From Aureivirga marina (lineage in GTDB: Bacteria; Bacteroidota; Bacteroidia; Flavobacteriales; Flavobacteriaceae), in NCBI RefSeq assembly GCF_015767265.1, contig NZ_JADPIB010000005.1, positions 310,001-374,000 on the forward strand: a DNA stretch of 64,000 bases, given 5' to 3'. Each line of letters begins with the position of its first letter. Positions within the stretch are counted from its first letter, which is position 1. The notes under the pieces are model-generated. The model had not been told where the DNA came from. It saw only the letters and a program-made list of their open reading frames with translations, and did not search any database. The translations under genes and the position numbers were made by a program. Shown one piece after another: positions 24,966 through 33,441 of this stretch.

Positions 24966-26381
24966 TCATTTATTTATTTTTTTTGGTCCTAAGAAATTAG
25001 TTTTTGTTGTATTGATTAATTCTCCTTTCGAATAAACTCCTAACTCAATTTTTTCTTTGGACTTTTTAAGATCGTCTTTAGCGATTTTGATGAATAACGT
25101 TCCTTCTTTTAACTCTTGCTTTGGAACATTATATGTTCCTCCAACCATCGTTACAGATCCTTCTGGAGAAATCAAACGAATCGTTACATCTTCAATCTCG
25201 TTTACTGTTTTATTAATGAATTTAAATGTATAAATATTACTAATTGTGTCACCTTTTGTTTCATATAATTGCCCTGGTAAACGTAATATATTGGTTTCTA
25301 CATCATTTCTTAAGAACAGTAACACAACAAAAATACTTAATAAAAGTGAAAGTACCGCAGAATATGCAATAATTCTTGGTGTAAATTTAAATTTTTCTCC
25401 TTTTGCGATATTATCTTCTGATGCATAGCGAATTAAACCTGGTTCAAACCCTGTTTTTATCATTACTTCGTCACAAGCATCAATACATGCAGTACAGTTT
25501 ACACATTCTAATTGTGTTCCATTTCTAATATCAATTCCTGTAGGACAAACGTTCACACATTGCATACAATCGATACAATCTCCGTTTCCTAATTCTTGTC
25601 GATTTTCTTTTTTACGGAATTTCTTCCTACCATTTTCTCCTTCTCCTCTCTTATAATCGTAAGCAACATTAATCGATTTATTATCTAAAAGAACACCTTG
25701 TAATCGACCATAAGGACATACTACAATACAAACTTGTTCTCTAAACCAAGCGAAAACAAAATAAAATACAAGCGTAAATAAAACTAAATTTATAAATGTG
25801 CTCAAATTTGCAGCAGGTCCTTCTAAAATATCACTTATCAAAACATCTCCTCCTATCAAATATGCTAGGAATACGTTTGCTATAATAAATGAAATCAAGA
25901 AAAATATCGACCATTTTAATCCTTTCTTACGAATTTTCTCAGCATTCCATTTTTGTTTACTTAGTTTTATTTGCTTATTTCTATCTCCCTCAATCCAATA
26001 TTCTATTTTACGAAATACCATTTCCATAAAAATAGTTTGCGGACAAATCCATCCACAAAAAATTCTTCCAAAAACTACGGTAAAAAGTGTGATAAAAACG
26101 ATTCCTGTTAGTATAGAAATTACCAACAAATAAAAATCTTGTGGCCAGAATGGAAATCCGAAAATATTAAATTTTCTTTCTAAAACATTAAAAAGTAAAA
26201 ATTGGTTTCCATTTATTTTTATAAAAGGTGCAGCAAATAAAAATGCAACTAAAAGCCAAGAAACATAGGTTCTATATTTATATAGTTTTCCTTTTGGCTT
26301 TTTTGGATGAATATAATTTCTTTTTCCTTCTTCAGTTATTGTTCCAATTGAATCCCTGAATGATTCTTTATCTTGTGCCAT
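24966..26381 (-). CDS. ccoG: Cytochrome c oxidase accessory protein CcoG
   Basis: Protein of 471 residues, inner membrane. Membrane helices occur at about 35-55, 80-105, 155-180, 190-215 and 335-360. Two ferredoxin-type clusters are visible, CIDCMQCVNVCP and CVNCTACIDAC, in the middle cytosolic part, and FCGWICPQT near residue 115 plus a further CPYG motif are typical of CcoG. The C-terminal 100 residues are an Ig-like periplasmic domain (FixG C-term). CcoG reduces Cu(II) during cbb3 assembly. It sits between ccoP and ccoH in the usual order. Confidence 0.95.
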   Translation of the reverse strand: MAQDKESFRDSIGTITEEGKRNYIHPKKPKGKLYKYRTYVSWLLVAFLFAAPFIKINGNQFLLFNVLERKFNIFGFPFWPQDFYLLVISILTGIVFITLFTVVFGRIFCGWICPQTIFMEMVFRKIEYWIEGDRNKQIKLSKQKWNAEKIRKKGLKWSIFFLISFIIANVFLAYLIGGDVLISDILEGPAANLSTFINLVLFTLVFYFVFAWFREQVCIVVCPYGRLQGVLLDNKSINVAYDYKRGEGENGRKKFRKKENRQELGNGDCIDCMQCVNVCPTGIDIRNGTQLECVNCTACIDACDEVMIKTGFEPGLIRYASEDNIAKGEKFKFTPRIIAYSAVLSLLLSIFVVLLFLRNDVETNILRLPGQLYETKGDTISNIYTFKFINKTVNEIEDVTIRLISPEGSVTMVGGTYNVPKQELKEGTLFIKIAKDDLKKSKEKIELGVYSKGELINTTKTNFLGPKKINK

Positions 26382-26605
26382 AATACATTAATATATTATG
26401 TTAATTAAAAGTATTTGTTCTAAGATTTTTTTTAATAATAAGTAACACGCAAAATCTTACCATCAAAAATTCTCTTTACTTTTATGATTAATACATAGAC
26501 TTTGATTTCTCAAATTTTTCATCAAATTCAATACCAATTCAAATTAAATCCTTCACTTTCAATCTAAAAAGACATCTATTTGTAACCGTCATGTTAGCTT
26601 AAAAA
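26382..26605. other. Gap upstream of ccoG
   Basis: No gene seen between the ccoG start and the terminator at 26606. No Fnr-type palindrome with the usual spacing and no perfect -7 element was found, so how ccoG is transcribed is unclear; read-through from ccoP is possible. Confidence 0.4.
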
Positions 26606-26655
26606 AGGCTGCTTTTTGAAAGGAACTACTAAATCCTTTATTTCAAAAACAGCCT
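26606..26655 (-). terminator. Terminator after the ccoNOQP genes
   Basis: GGCTG-c-TTTTTGAAA (from 26607) pairs with TTTCAAAAA-CAGCC (to 26654), with one bulged base and a loop of about 18 bases. On the minus strand it is followed by six Ts. Confidence 0.7.
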
Positions 26656-26709
26656 CTTTACTACTACTAACTAAAAATATCTTAGTTTCCTAAAAACTAA
26701 CTAATATTA

Positions 26710-27342
26710 TTATTCTTCACCTCCAGTCCAAACATCACCTTCGGCTTCTTTTGGATTTGCAGGTTTCGTTCCTTGCAATGTTAAAACATAACTAGCAACT
26801 TGTTGTCTTTGTTCTTGGTCTAAAGAGTTTTTCCATGCAATCATTCCTTTTCCAGGTCTTCCTCCATTTGTTACAGTGTTATACACATTTGTAAATCCAC
26901 CACCTAAAATCCAATGATTGTCTGTTAAATTTGGTCCAATTCCACCACCACCATCAACAGCATGACAAGCAGCACAGTTTGCATTAAAAATTTTCTTTCC
27001 AGCTTCTAAATCCTTTGCATCTGTAAGTCTTTTAACTTTAAATAAGTCAGGATTTGCAGCTTTATAGGCAGCAACTTCTTCTTCAGCTTTTGCCATTTCA
27101 TCTTCAAATTCTTTATGTTGGTTATAAGCTCCGAAGAAAATAATATTTCCAACATAAAAAATACAAATGATTATCGTGATATAGAATCCCCAAAGCCACC
27201 AAGGTGGAAGAACATTATCTAGCTCTTTGATTCCATCATAATCATGATCCATTAAAATTTCATCCTCACGATCTAAATCGTTTGCTCTAGTCATGGCTTT
27301 TAAAAACCTTTTCCAAGCAGATGTATTATTCGAGTTATTCAT
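26710..27342 (-). CDS. ccoP: cbb3 oxidase subunit III, mono-haem CcoP
   Basis: Protein of 210 residues. It starts with a conserved N-terminal region (residues 20-45, DHDYDGIKELDNVLPPWW) and one membrane helix (about 50-70). A coiled segment follows, then one class I cytochrome c domain with haem motif CAACH (about residue 122) and a distal Met in KGMIAWK. Proteobacterial CcoP has two haems; only one CxxCH exists here. It passes electrons from soluble donors to the CcoNO core. The gene follows ccoQ by 15 bases. Confidence 0.93.
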   Translation of the reverse strand: MNNSNNTSAWKRFLKAMTRANDLDREDEILMDHDYDGIKELDNVLPPWWLWGFYITIIICIFYVGNIIFFGAYNQHKEFEDEMAKAEEEVAAYKAANPDLFKVKRLTDAKDLEAGKKIFNANCAACHAVDGGGGIGPNLTDNHWILGGGFTNVYNTVTNGGRPGKGMIAWKNSLDQEQRQQVASYVLTLQGTKPANPKEAEGDVWTGGEE

Positions 27343-27357
27343 ATATATCGTTAATTT

Positions 27358-27531
27358 TTAATTGTCGTCTTCTAAAGGTAAATTACTTAATTCTTCTGTA
27401 CGCTTTTTAGGCATTTTATACACCCAAATAAACATTCCAACAAACACGGTAAAGAAAATTACTAATGAAATTATCGGATAAATTTCAATACCGTCAATGG
27501 ATGTCAAATTATGCTTGATAAATTTTAACAT
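27358..27531 (-). CDS. ccoQ: CcoQ/FixQ subunit of cbb3 oxidase
   Basis: Small frame of 57 residues translated by hand from the sequence: it begins MLKFIKHNLTSIDGIEIYP, has one membrane helix (about 19-40, ISLVIFFTVFVGMFIWVY), and ends KMPKKRTEELSNLPLEDDN. Length, helix position and the basic residues just after the helix match CcoQ. It lies between ccoN (one base away) and ccoP (15 bases away), the normal place for ccoQ. CcoQ stabilises the assembled oxidase. Confidence 0.88.
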   Translation of the reverse strand: MLKFIKHNLTSIDGIEIYPIISLVIFFTVFVGMFIWVYKMPKKRTEELSNLPLEDDN

Positions 27532-27532
27532 A

Positions 27533-29674
27533 CTATTCGTTGTTTGCTTTAATATCTGTTCCTAATCTCTGTAAATATGCAATAAGAGCGATAATTTCTT
27601 TGTTCTCCATATTTGCATCTCCATATACTTTTACATATTCAGGATCTTGTCTAAGATTTTCTTCGATTTTCTTCGCTTGATCTTTTAATAAGTAAATAGC
27701 ATTTTCTACTTCAAACTTCGTATAAGGTACACCTAAATTCACCATTGTTTGCATTTTGTTATCTGTTGAATAGATATCCATGTCATTTTCTGCTAACCAT
27801 GGGTAACGTGGCATAATCGATCCAGGTGAAGTTGAAGTTGGGTCAATCATGTGATTAAAGTGCCAGTTATCATTATACTTTTCTCCTTCTCTATGTAAAT
27901 CTGGACCTGTTCTTTTAGATCCCCATAAGAATGGATAATCATAAATGAATTCACCTGCTTTAGAGTATTCTCCATACCTTTCTACTTCAGAACGGAATGG
28001 ACGAATCATTTGAGAGTGACAATTATTACATCCTTCTCTGATATATATATCTCTACCTTGTAATTCTAATGCTGTATAAGGTTTTACATTTTCAATTGTA
28101 GGAATATTTGTTTTCACCAATAACATTGGAACAATCTCAACTAAACCTCCAATTAAAATCGCTACAGTAGTTAATACTGTAAATAAAACCGTTTTTCTTT
28201 CTAGCCAAGAGTGAACTTTCTCTCCTTTTGCTCTTCTTCCATTTACTGGTTCTAAAGCTGGAGCTTCTGCTAATTCATCCTCTACTGCTGATCCTTGTCT
28301 TACAGTTGCAACAACATTAATTACTAATAAAATAAATCCTAATAAGTAAAGTGTTCCTCCGATTGCACGCATCGCATACATTGGAATAATTTGTGTAACT
28401 GTTTCTAAGAAGTTTCCATAAACTAACGTTCCATCTGGATTAAATTGCTTCCACATTGAAGCTTGTGTAAATCCTGCAACATATAAAGGAATTGCATAGA
28501 ATAAAATCCCTAATGTTCCAATCCAGAAGTGTGTATTCGCTAATTTTTTAGAATATAAATTTGTTTTAAATAATTTCTCTACTAAGTAGTAAACAATCGC
28601 TGAAACCATAAATCCATTCCAAGCTAATGCTCCTACGTGTACGTGACCTACAATCCAATCTGTGTAGTGTCCAATTGCATTTAAGTTTTTGAATGATAAC
28701 ATCGGTCCTTCAAACGTTGCCATACCATAACCTGTAATCGCAACTACGAAGAATTTTAACATTGGGCTATCTTTTACTTTATCCCAAGCTCCTCTCAATG
28801 TTAATAATCCGTTTATCATACCTCCCCAAGATGGGAAAATCAACATTACTGAAAATACAGTTCCTAAATTCTGAGACCATTCAGGTAATGCTGTATATAA
28901 TAAATGGTGTGGTCCTGCCCAAATATAAATGAAAATCAATGACCAGAAGTGAACAATTGATAATCTATAAGAATATACTGGTCTGTTTGCAGCTTTTGGC
29001 ACGAAATAATACATTAATCCTAAGAAAGGTGTTGTTAAGAAGAATGCTACCGCATTGTGTCCATACCACCATTGTACTAATGCATCTTGAACTCCTGCAT
29101 AAACAGAATAACTCTTAAATGCTGAAGCTGGTAAAGCTAAGTTATTGAAAATATAAAGAACAGCTACTGTTACTAAAGTTGCGATATAAAACCAAATTGC
29201 TACATAAATATGTCTTTGTCTTCTTTTTAAGATAGTACCAATCATATTGATTCCCATTACTACCCAAATTAAAACAACTGCAATATCAATTGGCCATTCT
29301 AATTCCGCATATTCTTTAGAAGAAGTTAGCCCTAAAGGAAGCGTAATCGCCGCAGCAACAATAATTAATTGCCATCCCCAGAAATGAATTTTACTCAAGG
29401 CATCACTAAACATCCTCGTTTTCAGTAGTCTTTGCATTGAATAATACATTCCTAAAAAGAAACCATTACCAACAAAGGCAAAAATTACCGCATTTGTGTG
29501 TAAAGGTCTTAATCTTCCAAAACTTAACCACGAAATTCCACCCGTGATTTCTGGAAAGATAAACATAAGAGCAACAATTAGCCCTACTAACATTCCTACA
29601 ACTCCCCATAAAACGGTAGCATATAGGAACATCTTAACAATTTTGTTGTCATAATAAAATTGTTCTTTTTCCAT
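27533..29674 (-). CDS. ccoN: Fused cbb3 cytochrome c oxidase subunits I and II (CcoNO)
   Basis: Protein of 713 residues. Residues 1-470 are the 12-helix CcoN haem-copper core, with ligand histidines in LRPLHTNAVIF, WWYGHNAVAFF, GPHHLLYTALP and the IGHYTDWIVGHVHVGALAWNG region. Residues about 480-713 are CcoO, with one membrane helix (VLTTVAILIGGLVEIVPML) and one haem c motif CNNCH. Fusion of N and O in one chain is common in Bacteroidota. The enzyme reduces O2 with high affinity and pumps protons. Confidence 0.97.
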   Translation of the reverse strand: MEKEQFYYDNKIVKMFLYATVLWGVVGMLVGLIVALMFIFPEITGGISWLSFGRLRPLHTNAVIFAFVGNGFFLGMYYSMQRLLKTRMFSDALSKIHFWGWQLIIVAAAITLPLGLTSSKEYAELEWPIDIAVVLIWVVMGINMIGTILKRRQRHIYVAIWFYIATLVTVAVLYIFNNLALPASAFKSYSVYAGVQDALVQWWYGHNAVAFFLTTPFLGLMYYFVPKAANRPVYSYRLSIVHFWSLIFIYIWAGPHHLLYTALPEWSQNLGTVFSVMLIFPSWGGMINGLLTLRGAWDKVKDSPMLKFFVVAITGYGMATFEGPMLSFKNLNAIGHYTDWIVGHVHVGALAWNGFMVSAIVYYLVEKLFKTNLYSKKLANTHFWIGTLGILFYAIPLYVAGFTQASMWKQFNPDGTLVYGNFLETVTQIIPMYAMRAIGGTLYLLGFILLVINVVATVRQGSAVEDELAEAPALEPVNGRRAKGEKVHSWLERKTVLFTVLTTVAILIGGLVEIVPMLLVKTNIPTIENVKPYTALELQGRDIYIREGCNNCHSQMIRPFRSEVERYGEYSKAGEFIYDYPFLWGSKRTGPDLHREGEKYNDNWHFNHMIDPTSTSPGSIMPRYPWLAENDMDIYSTDNKMQTMVNLGVPYTKFEVENAIYLLKDQAKKIEENLRQDPEYVKVYGDANMENKEIIALIAYLQRLGTDIKANNE

Positions 29675-29691
29675 ATATAAATAATTATTAG

Positions 29692-29883
29692 TTAGTTTTC
29701 GTTATTGATTTGTTCATTTGTTTGGTCATCCTTTTCAAGAACAAGCTCATCATCGAATAGCATTCTTACGGCAGGCGTATAAGTATCATCATATTGACCT
29801 GACTTAACGGTTTTTATAAAAGCTATGAAAAATCCGACAGCTACTATAATACTCACTCCTATTGTAATGTATACTACTTCCAT
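29692..29883 (-). CDS. ccoS: cbb3 oxidase assembly protein CcoS
   Basis: Protein of 63 residues with one N-terminal helix (VVYITIGVSIIVAVGFFIAFI) followed by SGQYDDTYTPAVRMLFDDE, the conserved CcoS segment. CcoS is needed to place the haem and copper cofactors in CcoN. It lies 17 bases upstream of ccoN and is the first gene after an Fnr-type promoter at 29910-29953, so the main ccoS-NO-Q-P transcript probably begins here. Confidence 0.93.
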   Translation of the reverse strand: MEVVYITIGVSIIVAVGFFIAFIKTVKSGQYDDTYTPAVRMLFDDELVLEKDDQTNEQINNEN

Positions 29884-29909
29884 GATTTCACTTTTTTCTT
29901 TACTTGTTA

Positions 29910-29953
29910 CAAATGTAGGCTATCACTGTGGGGTAAAACATGACTTAAATCAT
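29910..29953 (-). promoter_or_regulatory. Fnr/Crp-type class II promoter of ccoS-ccoNOQP
   Basis: ATGAC-TTAA-ATCAT at 29940-29953, inside a longer near-palindrome ACATGA...TCATGT, lies upstream of a perfect minus-strand -7 TACATTTG (29917-29910). The dyad centre (29946.5) is 36.5 bases from the last G of the -7 element, the same as in the ccoI, dinB and 1610 promoters. Confidence 0.75.
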
Positions 29954-30016
29954 GTAATTTATTATTTTAAAAAAATCTCAATTACCTTTTTATCGAATAA
30001 ATAAAATACACTAAAC

Positions 30017-30065
30017 ATTCTATTAATTTCTCAATCTTTCAATGAAAGTCAAGAATTAATAGAAT
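30017..30065. repeat. Long inverted repeat between ccoI and ccoS
   Basis: ATTCTATTAATT (30017-30028) pairs perfectly with AATTAATAGAAT (30054-30065). Inside it, CTTTC-aat-GAAAG adds a second stem, giving one long, slightly bulged hairpin. There is no T run after it, so it is not a standard terminator. It sits downstream of ccoI and upstream of the ccoS promoter. Confidence 0.6.
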
Positions 30066-30179
30066 ATAATAAGGTCTCTTATATTTAGACTTTTTATAAA
30101 TAATACATTTTCAATCAGCTGTTTTATTTCCTTTTTATTCGATTACACACAAACATCTGATTATCAAATGATTTCTAAT

Positions 30180-32549
30180 TTACACATTTTTTGCGAAAAA
30201 ATTGGTCAAAACAGTTACAAAAACCACAATTGTAATAGAACTTAAAGGCATTAAAATTGCAGCAACTACAGGAATCAGATTTCCTGTTAAAGCGAAGTAC
30301 ATTCCTACAAAATTATATAAAAAGGAAACCGTAAAACTCGCTACAATAATAGACATTGTCTGTTTGGACAACTTAAAAAAGTTAGGTAATTTAGAAAATA
30401 ATGAAGCATCTAAAATCGCATCACAAGCTGGTGAAAACACATTAATATTTTCTGAAATCGAAATTCCAACATTACTTTGAGCTAAAGCTCCAGCATCGTT
30501 TAATCCATCACCAATCATCATTACTTTTTTACCTTCTTTTTGAAGTGATTTGATAAACTCTAATTTATCTTCTGGTTTTTGATTAAAAATCAATTTTGTA
30601 TTTTGTGGCAAAACAGTTTCTAAATAATTCTTTTCTCCTTCATTATCTCCAGACAAAATCACTAATTCATAATGATTATTCAATGTTTTAAAAACATTTT
30701 CTACATCTTCTCTATACGTGTTTTTGAAAACAAATTTTCCTTTGATCTCTTTATTAATTGCGATATAAATCGAAGTATTAAATGATGTATCTTTTTCAGC
30801 ATTTACAAACGAAGCAGAACCAATTTTAAAGAAATTTCCATTGATTTCTCCTTGAATTCCTTTTCCTACAATTTCCTGAAAATCATATGTCGTTTCTTCA
30901 CTTGTATTTTCTTCTATAAAATCATATAAAGCTCTACTTAAAGGGTGATTTGAAGAACGAACTAAAAGCTTAATTCTTGCTTTTTCTTCTTTGGTCAATG
31001 GTTCTCCTCTATATTCTAATTTAGATTCATCATTAGAAGTAATCGTTCCTGTTTTATCAAAAACTAGAGTATTTATTTTAGCTATTTTTTCAATGACTTC
31101 GGCATTTTTTAAATAGAATTTTTTCTTTCCAAAAATTCGAAGCATATTTCCTAAAGCAAAAGGCGCAGATAATGCCAATGCACATGGACAAGCGATAATT
31201 AAAATAGATGTCACTACATTAATTGCAATAATCGGGTCTTTCAAATACCAAAATATTCCAGCTGAAGTTGAGATAATTAAAATCGCTAAAGTGAAATATT
31301 TACTTATCGAATCTGTAATATTTTTAATATTTTTTCCTTCATTTTTATTAAATACATCATTACTCCAAAGCTGCGTCAAATAACTTTGAGAAACGGTTTC
31401 TAAAACTTCCATTTCTATCGCACCAGAAGTTTGCTTTCCTCCTGCAAAAACTTTATCACCAGATTTTTTCCCAACAGGTAAAGATTCTCCAGTAACAAAA
31501 CTATAATCCAACATTGCTTCTCCATTAATTAAAATCCCATCCACTGGAATTAATTCTTCATTTCGAATCAAAAGTCGATCTCCAATTTCAATATCTTGGA
31601 CTAAAATATTTTCTTCTTTTTCTTTATTTAATTTCGTTACAGCAATTGGAAAATACGATTTATAATCACGTTCAAAAGAAAGAAAAGAATACGTTTTTTG
31701 TTGGAAAAATTTCCCTAATAATAAAAAGAAAACCAAACCTGTTAAACTGTCAAAAAAACCAGTTCCTAAATCGAAAATAATCTCCACAGAACTTCGTACA
31801 AAAAGTACAAAAATCCCTAATGCAATAGGAACATCAATATTTAAAATTTTGTGTGAAAGTCCTTTATAAGCAGAAATAAAATAATCTTTAGCAGAATAAA
31901 AAACAACCGGAACAGACATAAAGAACATAATCCAACGGAAAAGCACTTTATATTTATCTAACCAAAATTCTTCTACTTCAAAATATTCAGGAAAGGAAAG
32001 CAACATTACATTTCCAAAAGCAAAAGCTGCAACTGCAATTTGATAGATTAAAGTTTTATCTACTTTTCTTTTATTATTATCAGCGTCTTCTAAACTAATA
32101 TATGGTTCATAACCGATAGACGTTATAAGTTCAACGATTTCTTTTAAAGAAGTTTCTTCATTTTTAAAAGTAACTCGAACTGTTTTTTTCGGGAAATTTA
32201 CAATTGAAGTTTTTATACCTTCATTTAATTTATGTAAATTTTCTAAAATCCAAATACAAGAACTACAATGAATTACAGGAACATAAAGTGTTACAACTGT
32301 CGTATCTCCATCATCAAATTCTACTAATTTAGATATGATTTCTGGTTCGTCAAGATAGTTGTATTTTCCTTTGATTTCCGTAGGAATTGTACCAGGAGCA
32401 GCTTCTAAATCGTAATAACAATTTAAGTTATTTACATTCAGAATTTCATATACCGTTTTACACCCATTACAACAAAATTCCTTTTCATCAAATGGTATTA
32501 TTTCCGTGGTAAAATCCGTACCACAGTGATAACAATTCCCTTTACTCAT
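30180..32549 (-). CDS. ccoI: CcoI-type copper P1B ATPase
   Basis: Protein of 789 residues. N-terminal zinc-finger-like cysteines (CYHCG, CCNGC) precede an HMA domain with HCSSC (about residue 98). Eight membrane helices follow, with the CPC metal site in IIACPCALALSAP, the phosphorylation motif DKTGT, and the GDGLNDAGAL hinge. CcoI exports or delivers copper to the cbb3 oxidase active site. Its start codon lies 59.5 bases from the centre of an Fnr-type palindrome shared with the divergent fnr gene. It is upstream of ccoS in the same direction, with a hairpin in the gap. Confidence 0.95.
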   Translation of the reverse strand: MSKGNCYHCGTDFTTEIIPFDEKEFCCNGCKTVYEILNVNNLNCYYDLEAAPGTIPTEIKGKYNYLDEPEIISKLVEFDDGDTTVVTLYVPVIHCSSCIWILENLHKLNEGIKTSIVNFPKKTVRVTFKNEETSLKEIVELITSIGYEPYISLEDADNNKRKVDKTLIYQIAVAAFAFGNVMLLSFPEYFEVEEFWLDKYKVLFRWIMFFMSVPVVFYSAKDYFISAYKGLSHKILNIDVPIALGIFVLFVRSSVEIIFDLGTGFFDSLTGLVFFLLLGKFFQQKTYSFLSFERDYKSYFPIAVTKLNKEKEENILVQDIEIGDRLLIRNEELIPVDGILINGEAMLDYSFVTGESLPVGKKSGDKVFAGGKQTSGAIEMEVLETVSQSYLTQLWSNDVFNKNEGKNIKNITDSISKYFTLAILIISTSAGIFWYLKDPIIAINVVTSILIIACPCALALSAPFALGNMLRIFGKKKFYLKNAEVIEKIAKINTLVFDKTGTITSNDESKLEYRGEPLTKEEKARIKLLVRSSNHPLSRALYDFIEENTSEETTYDFQEIVGKGIQGEINGNFFKIGSASFVNAEKDTSFNTSIYIAINKEIKGKFVFKNTYREDVENVFKTLNNHYELVILSGDNEGEKNYLETVLPQNTKLIFNQKPEDKLEFIKSLQKEGKKVMMIGDGLNDAGALAQSNVGISISENINVFSPACDAILDASLFSKLPNFFKLSKQTMSIIVASFTVSFLYNFVGMYFALTGNLIPVVAAILMPLSSITIVVFVTVLTNFFAKNV

Positions 32550-32571
32550 AATTTATTCACTTAATTCTTGA

Positions 32572-32632
32572 CAAATTTCCTGTAATATTTTTGCCTAAAA
32601 TATGATATTTATCATTATAATTAGTAATTTTG
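32572..32632. promoter_or_regulatory. Divergent ccoI/fnr regulatory region with central Fnr-type site
   Basis: ATGAT-ATTT-ATCAT at 32602-32615 is a perfect inverted repeat. For ccoI, minus-strand GAAATTTG (32579-32572, one mismatch to TAnnTTTG) ends exactly 36.5 bases from the dyad centre, fitting class II activation. For fnr, the plus-strand TAATTTTG (32625-32632, perfect) ends only 23.5 bases away, so the same site covers its -33 region and would repress. The centre is exactly 59.5 bases from both start codons. Confidence 0.7.
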
Positions 32633-32667
32633 CGATATGAATTACATCTTTTAATACCCCCAAGGAA

Positions 32668-33354
32668 ATGAGTGAATGCGAATTATGTGTAATCAAATCA
32701 ATGAATGCACTAAAAACTTTGACACCAGATCAACTAAAAAAGATTTCGGAATTAAAGACTTCTGTAAAAGTTAAAAAAGGTGATAACTTATTAAAAGAAG
32801 GGAACACTGTAAATGGTTTATTTTGTGTCAAAGATGGAAAATGTAAAATGACAAAATTAAACTCCAATGGAAAGGATCAAATTATCAAATATTCTAAAGG
32901 AGGAGACATTTTGGGACACCGATCACTTTTAAGTGAAGAACCAGCAGGACTTACTGTAACTGCTTTGGAAGATTTAAGGGCTTGTTACATCCCTAAAGAG
33001 GAAATATTGAATACTATTCGTGATAATAATAATTTCTCTTTACATTTAATGAAAAATATCTCCCATCAACTTAATGAAGCAAACAGCTCCATTTCTGAGA
33101 TGGCACAAAAACCAGTTAAAGAAAGATTAGCAATTACACTTCTACGTTTAGAAGAAATTTTTGGAGTGGACAAAGATGGATTTATTGATGTTCTTCTAAC
33201 TCGTGAGGAAATTGCAAATACAATCGGAACTGCAACAGAGTCAGCAATTAGACTTATTTCTAATTTCAAAAAAGAACAACTTATCGAATTAAAAGGTAAG
33301 TACATTAGAATTCTTTCTAAAAATAAATTGAGAAATATTTCTGAGGGATATTAA
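32668..33354 (+). CDS. Fnr/Crp family regulator next to the cbb3 genes
   Basis: Protein of 228 residues. A cNMP-binding-like sensor barrel spans about residues 20-130, followed by a long dimerisation helix (KNISHQLNEANSSISEMAQKPVKERLA) and a winged helix with TREEIANTIGTATESAIRLI. N-terminal Cys4 and Cys7 plus further cysteines (CVKDGKC, ACYIP) could hold an iron-sulfur cluster, but the spacing differs from E. coli FNR. In the recognition helix E and R are kept while the usual Ser of E-x2-S-R is Ile. Its own promoter is overlapped by an Fnr-type site, suggesting autoregulation. It is the best candidate regulator of the cbb3 genes. Confidence 0.9.
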   Translation: MSECELCVIKSMNALKTLTPDQLKKISELKTSVKVKKGDNLLKEGNTVNGLFCVKDGKCKMTKLNSNGKDQIIKYSKGGDILGHRSLLSEEPAGLTVTALEDLRACYIPKEEILNTIRDNNNFSLHLMKNISHQLNEANSSISEMAQKPVKERLAITLLRLEEIFGVDKDGFIDVLLTREEIANTIGTATESAIRLISNFKKEQLIELKGKYIRILSKNKLRNISEGY

Positions 33355-33391
33355 AATTAAAAAGGTTGTAAAAACTCATTTTAAATTATAT

Positions 33392-33432
33392 AAAACGGAT
33401 GTTTGATTTTAAAAATCAAACATCCGTTTTTG
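33392..33432. terminator. Bidirectional terminator between fnr and the YciO-type gene
   Basis: A perfect 18-bp stem: 33392-33409 (begins AAAACGGATG) pairs with 33413-33430 around a 3-base loop, with A and T runs at the ends, between convergent genes. Confidence 0.9.
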
Positions 33433-33441
33433 TATTTTCTT

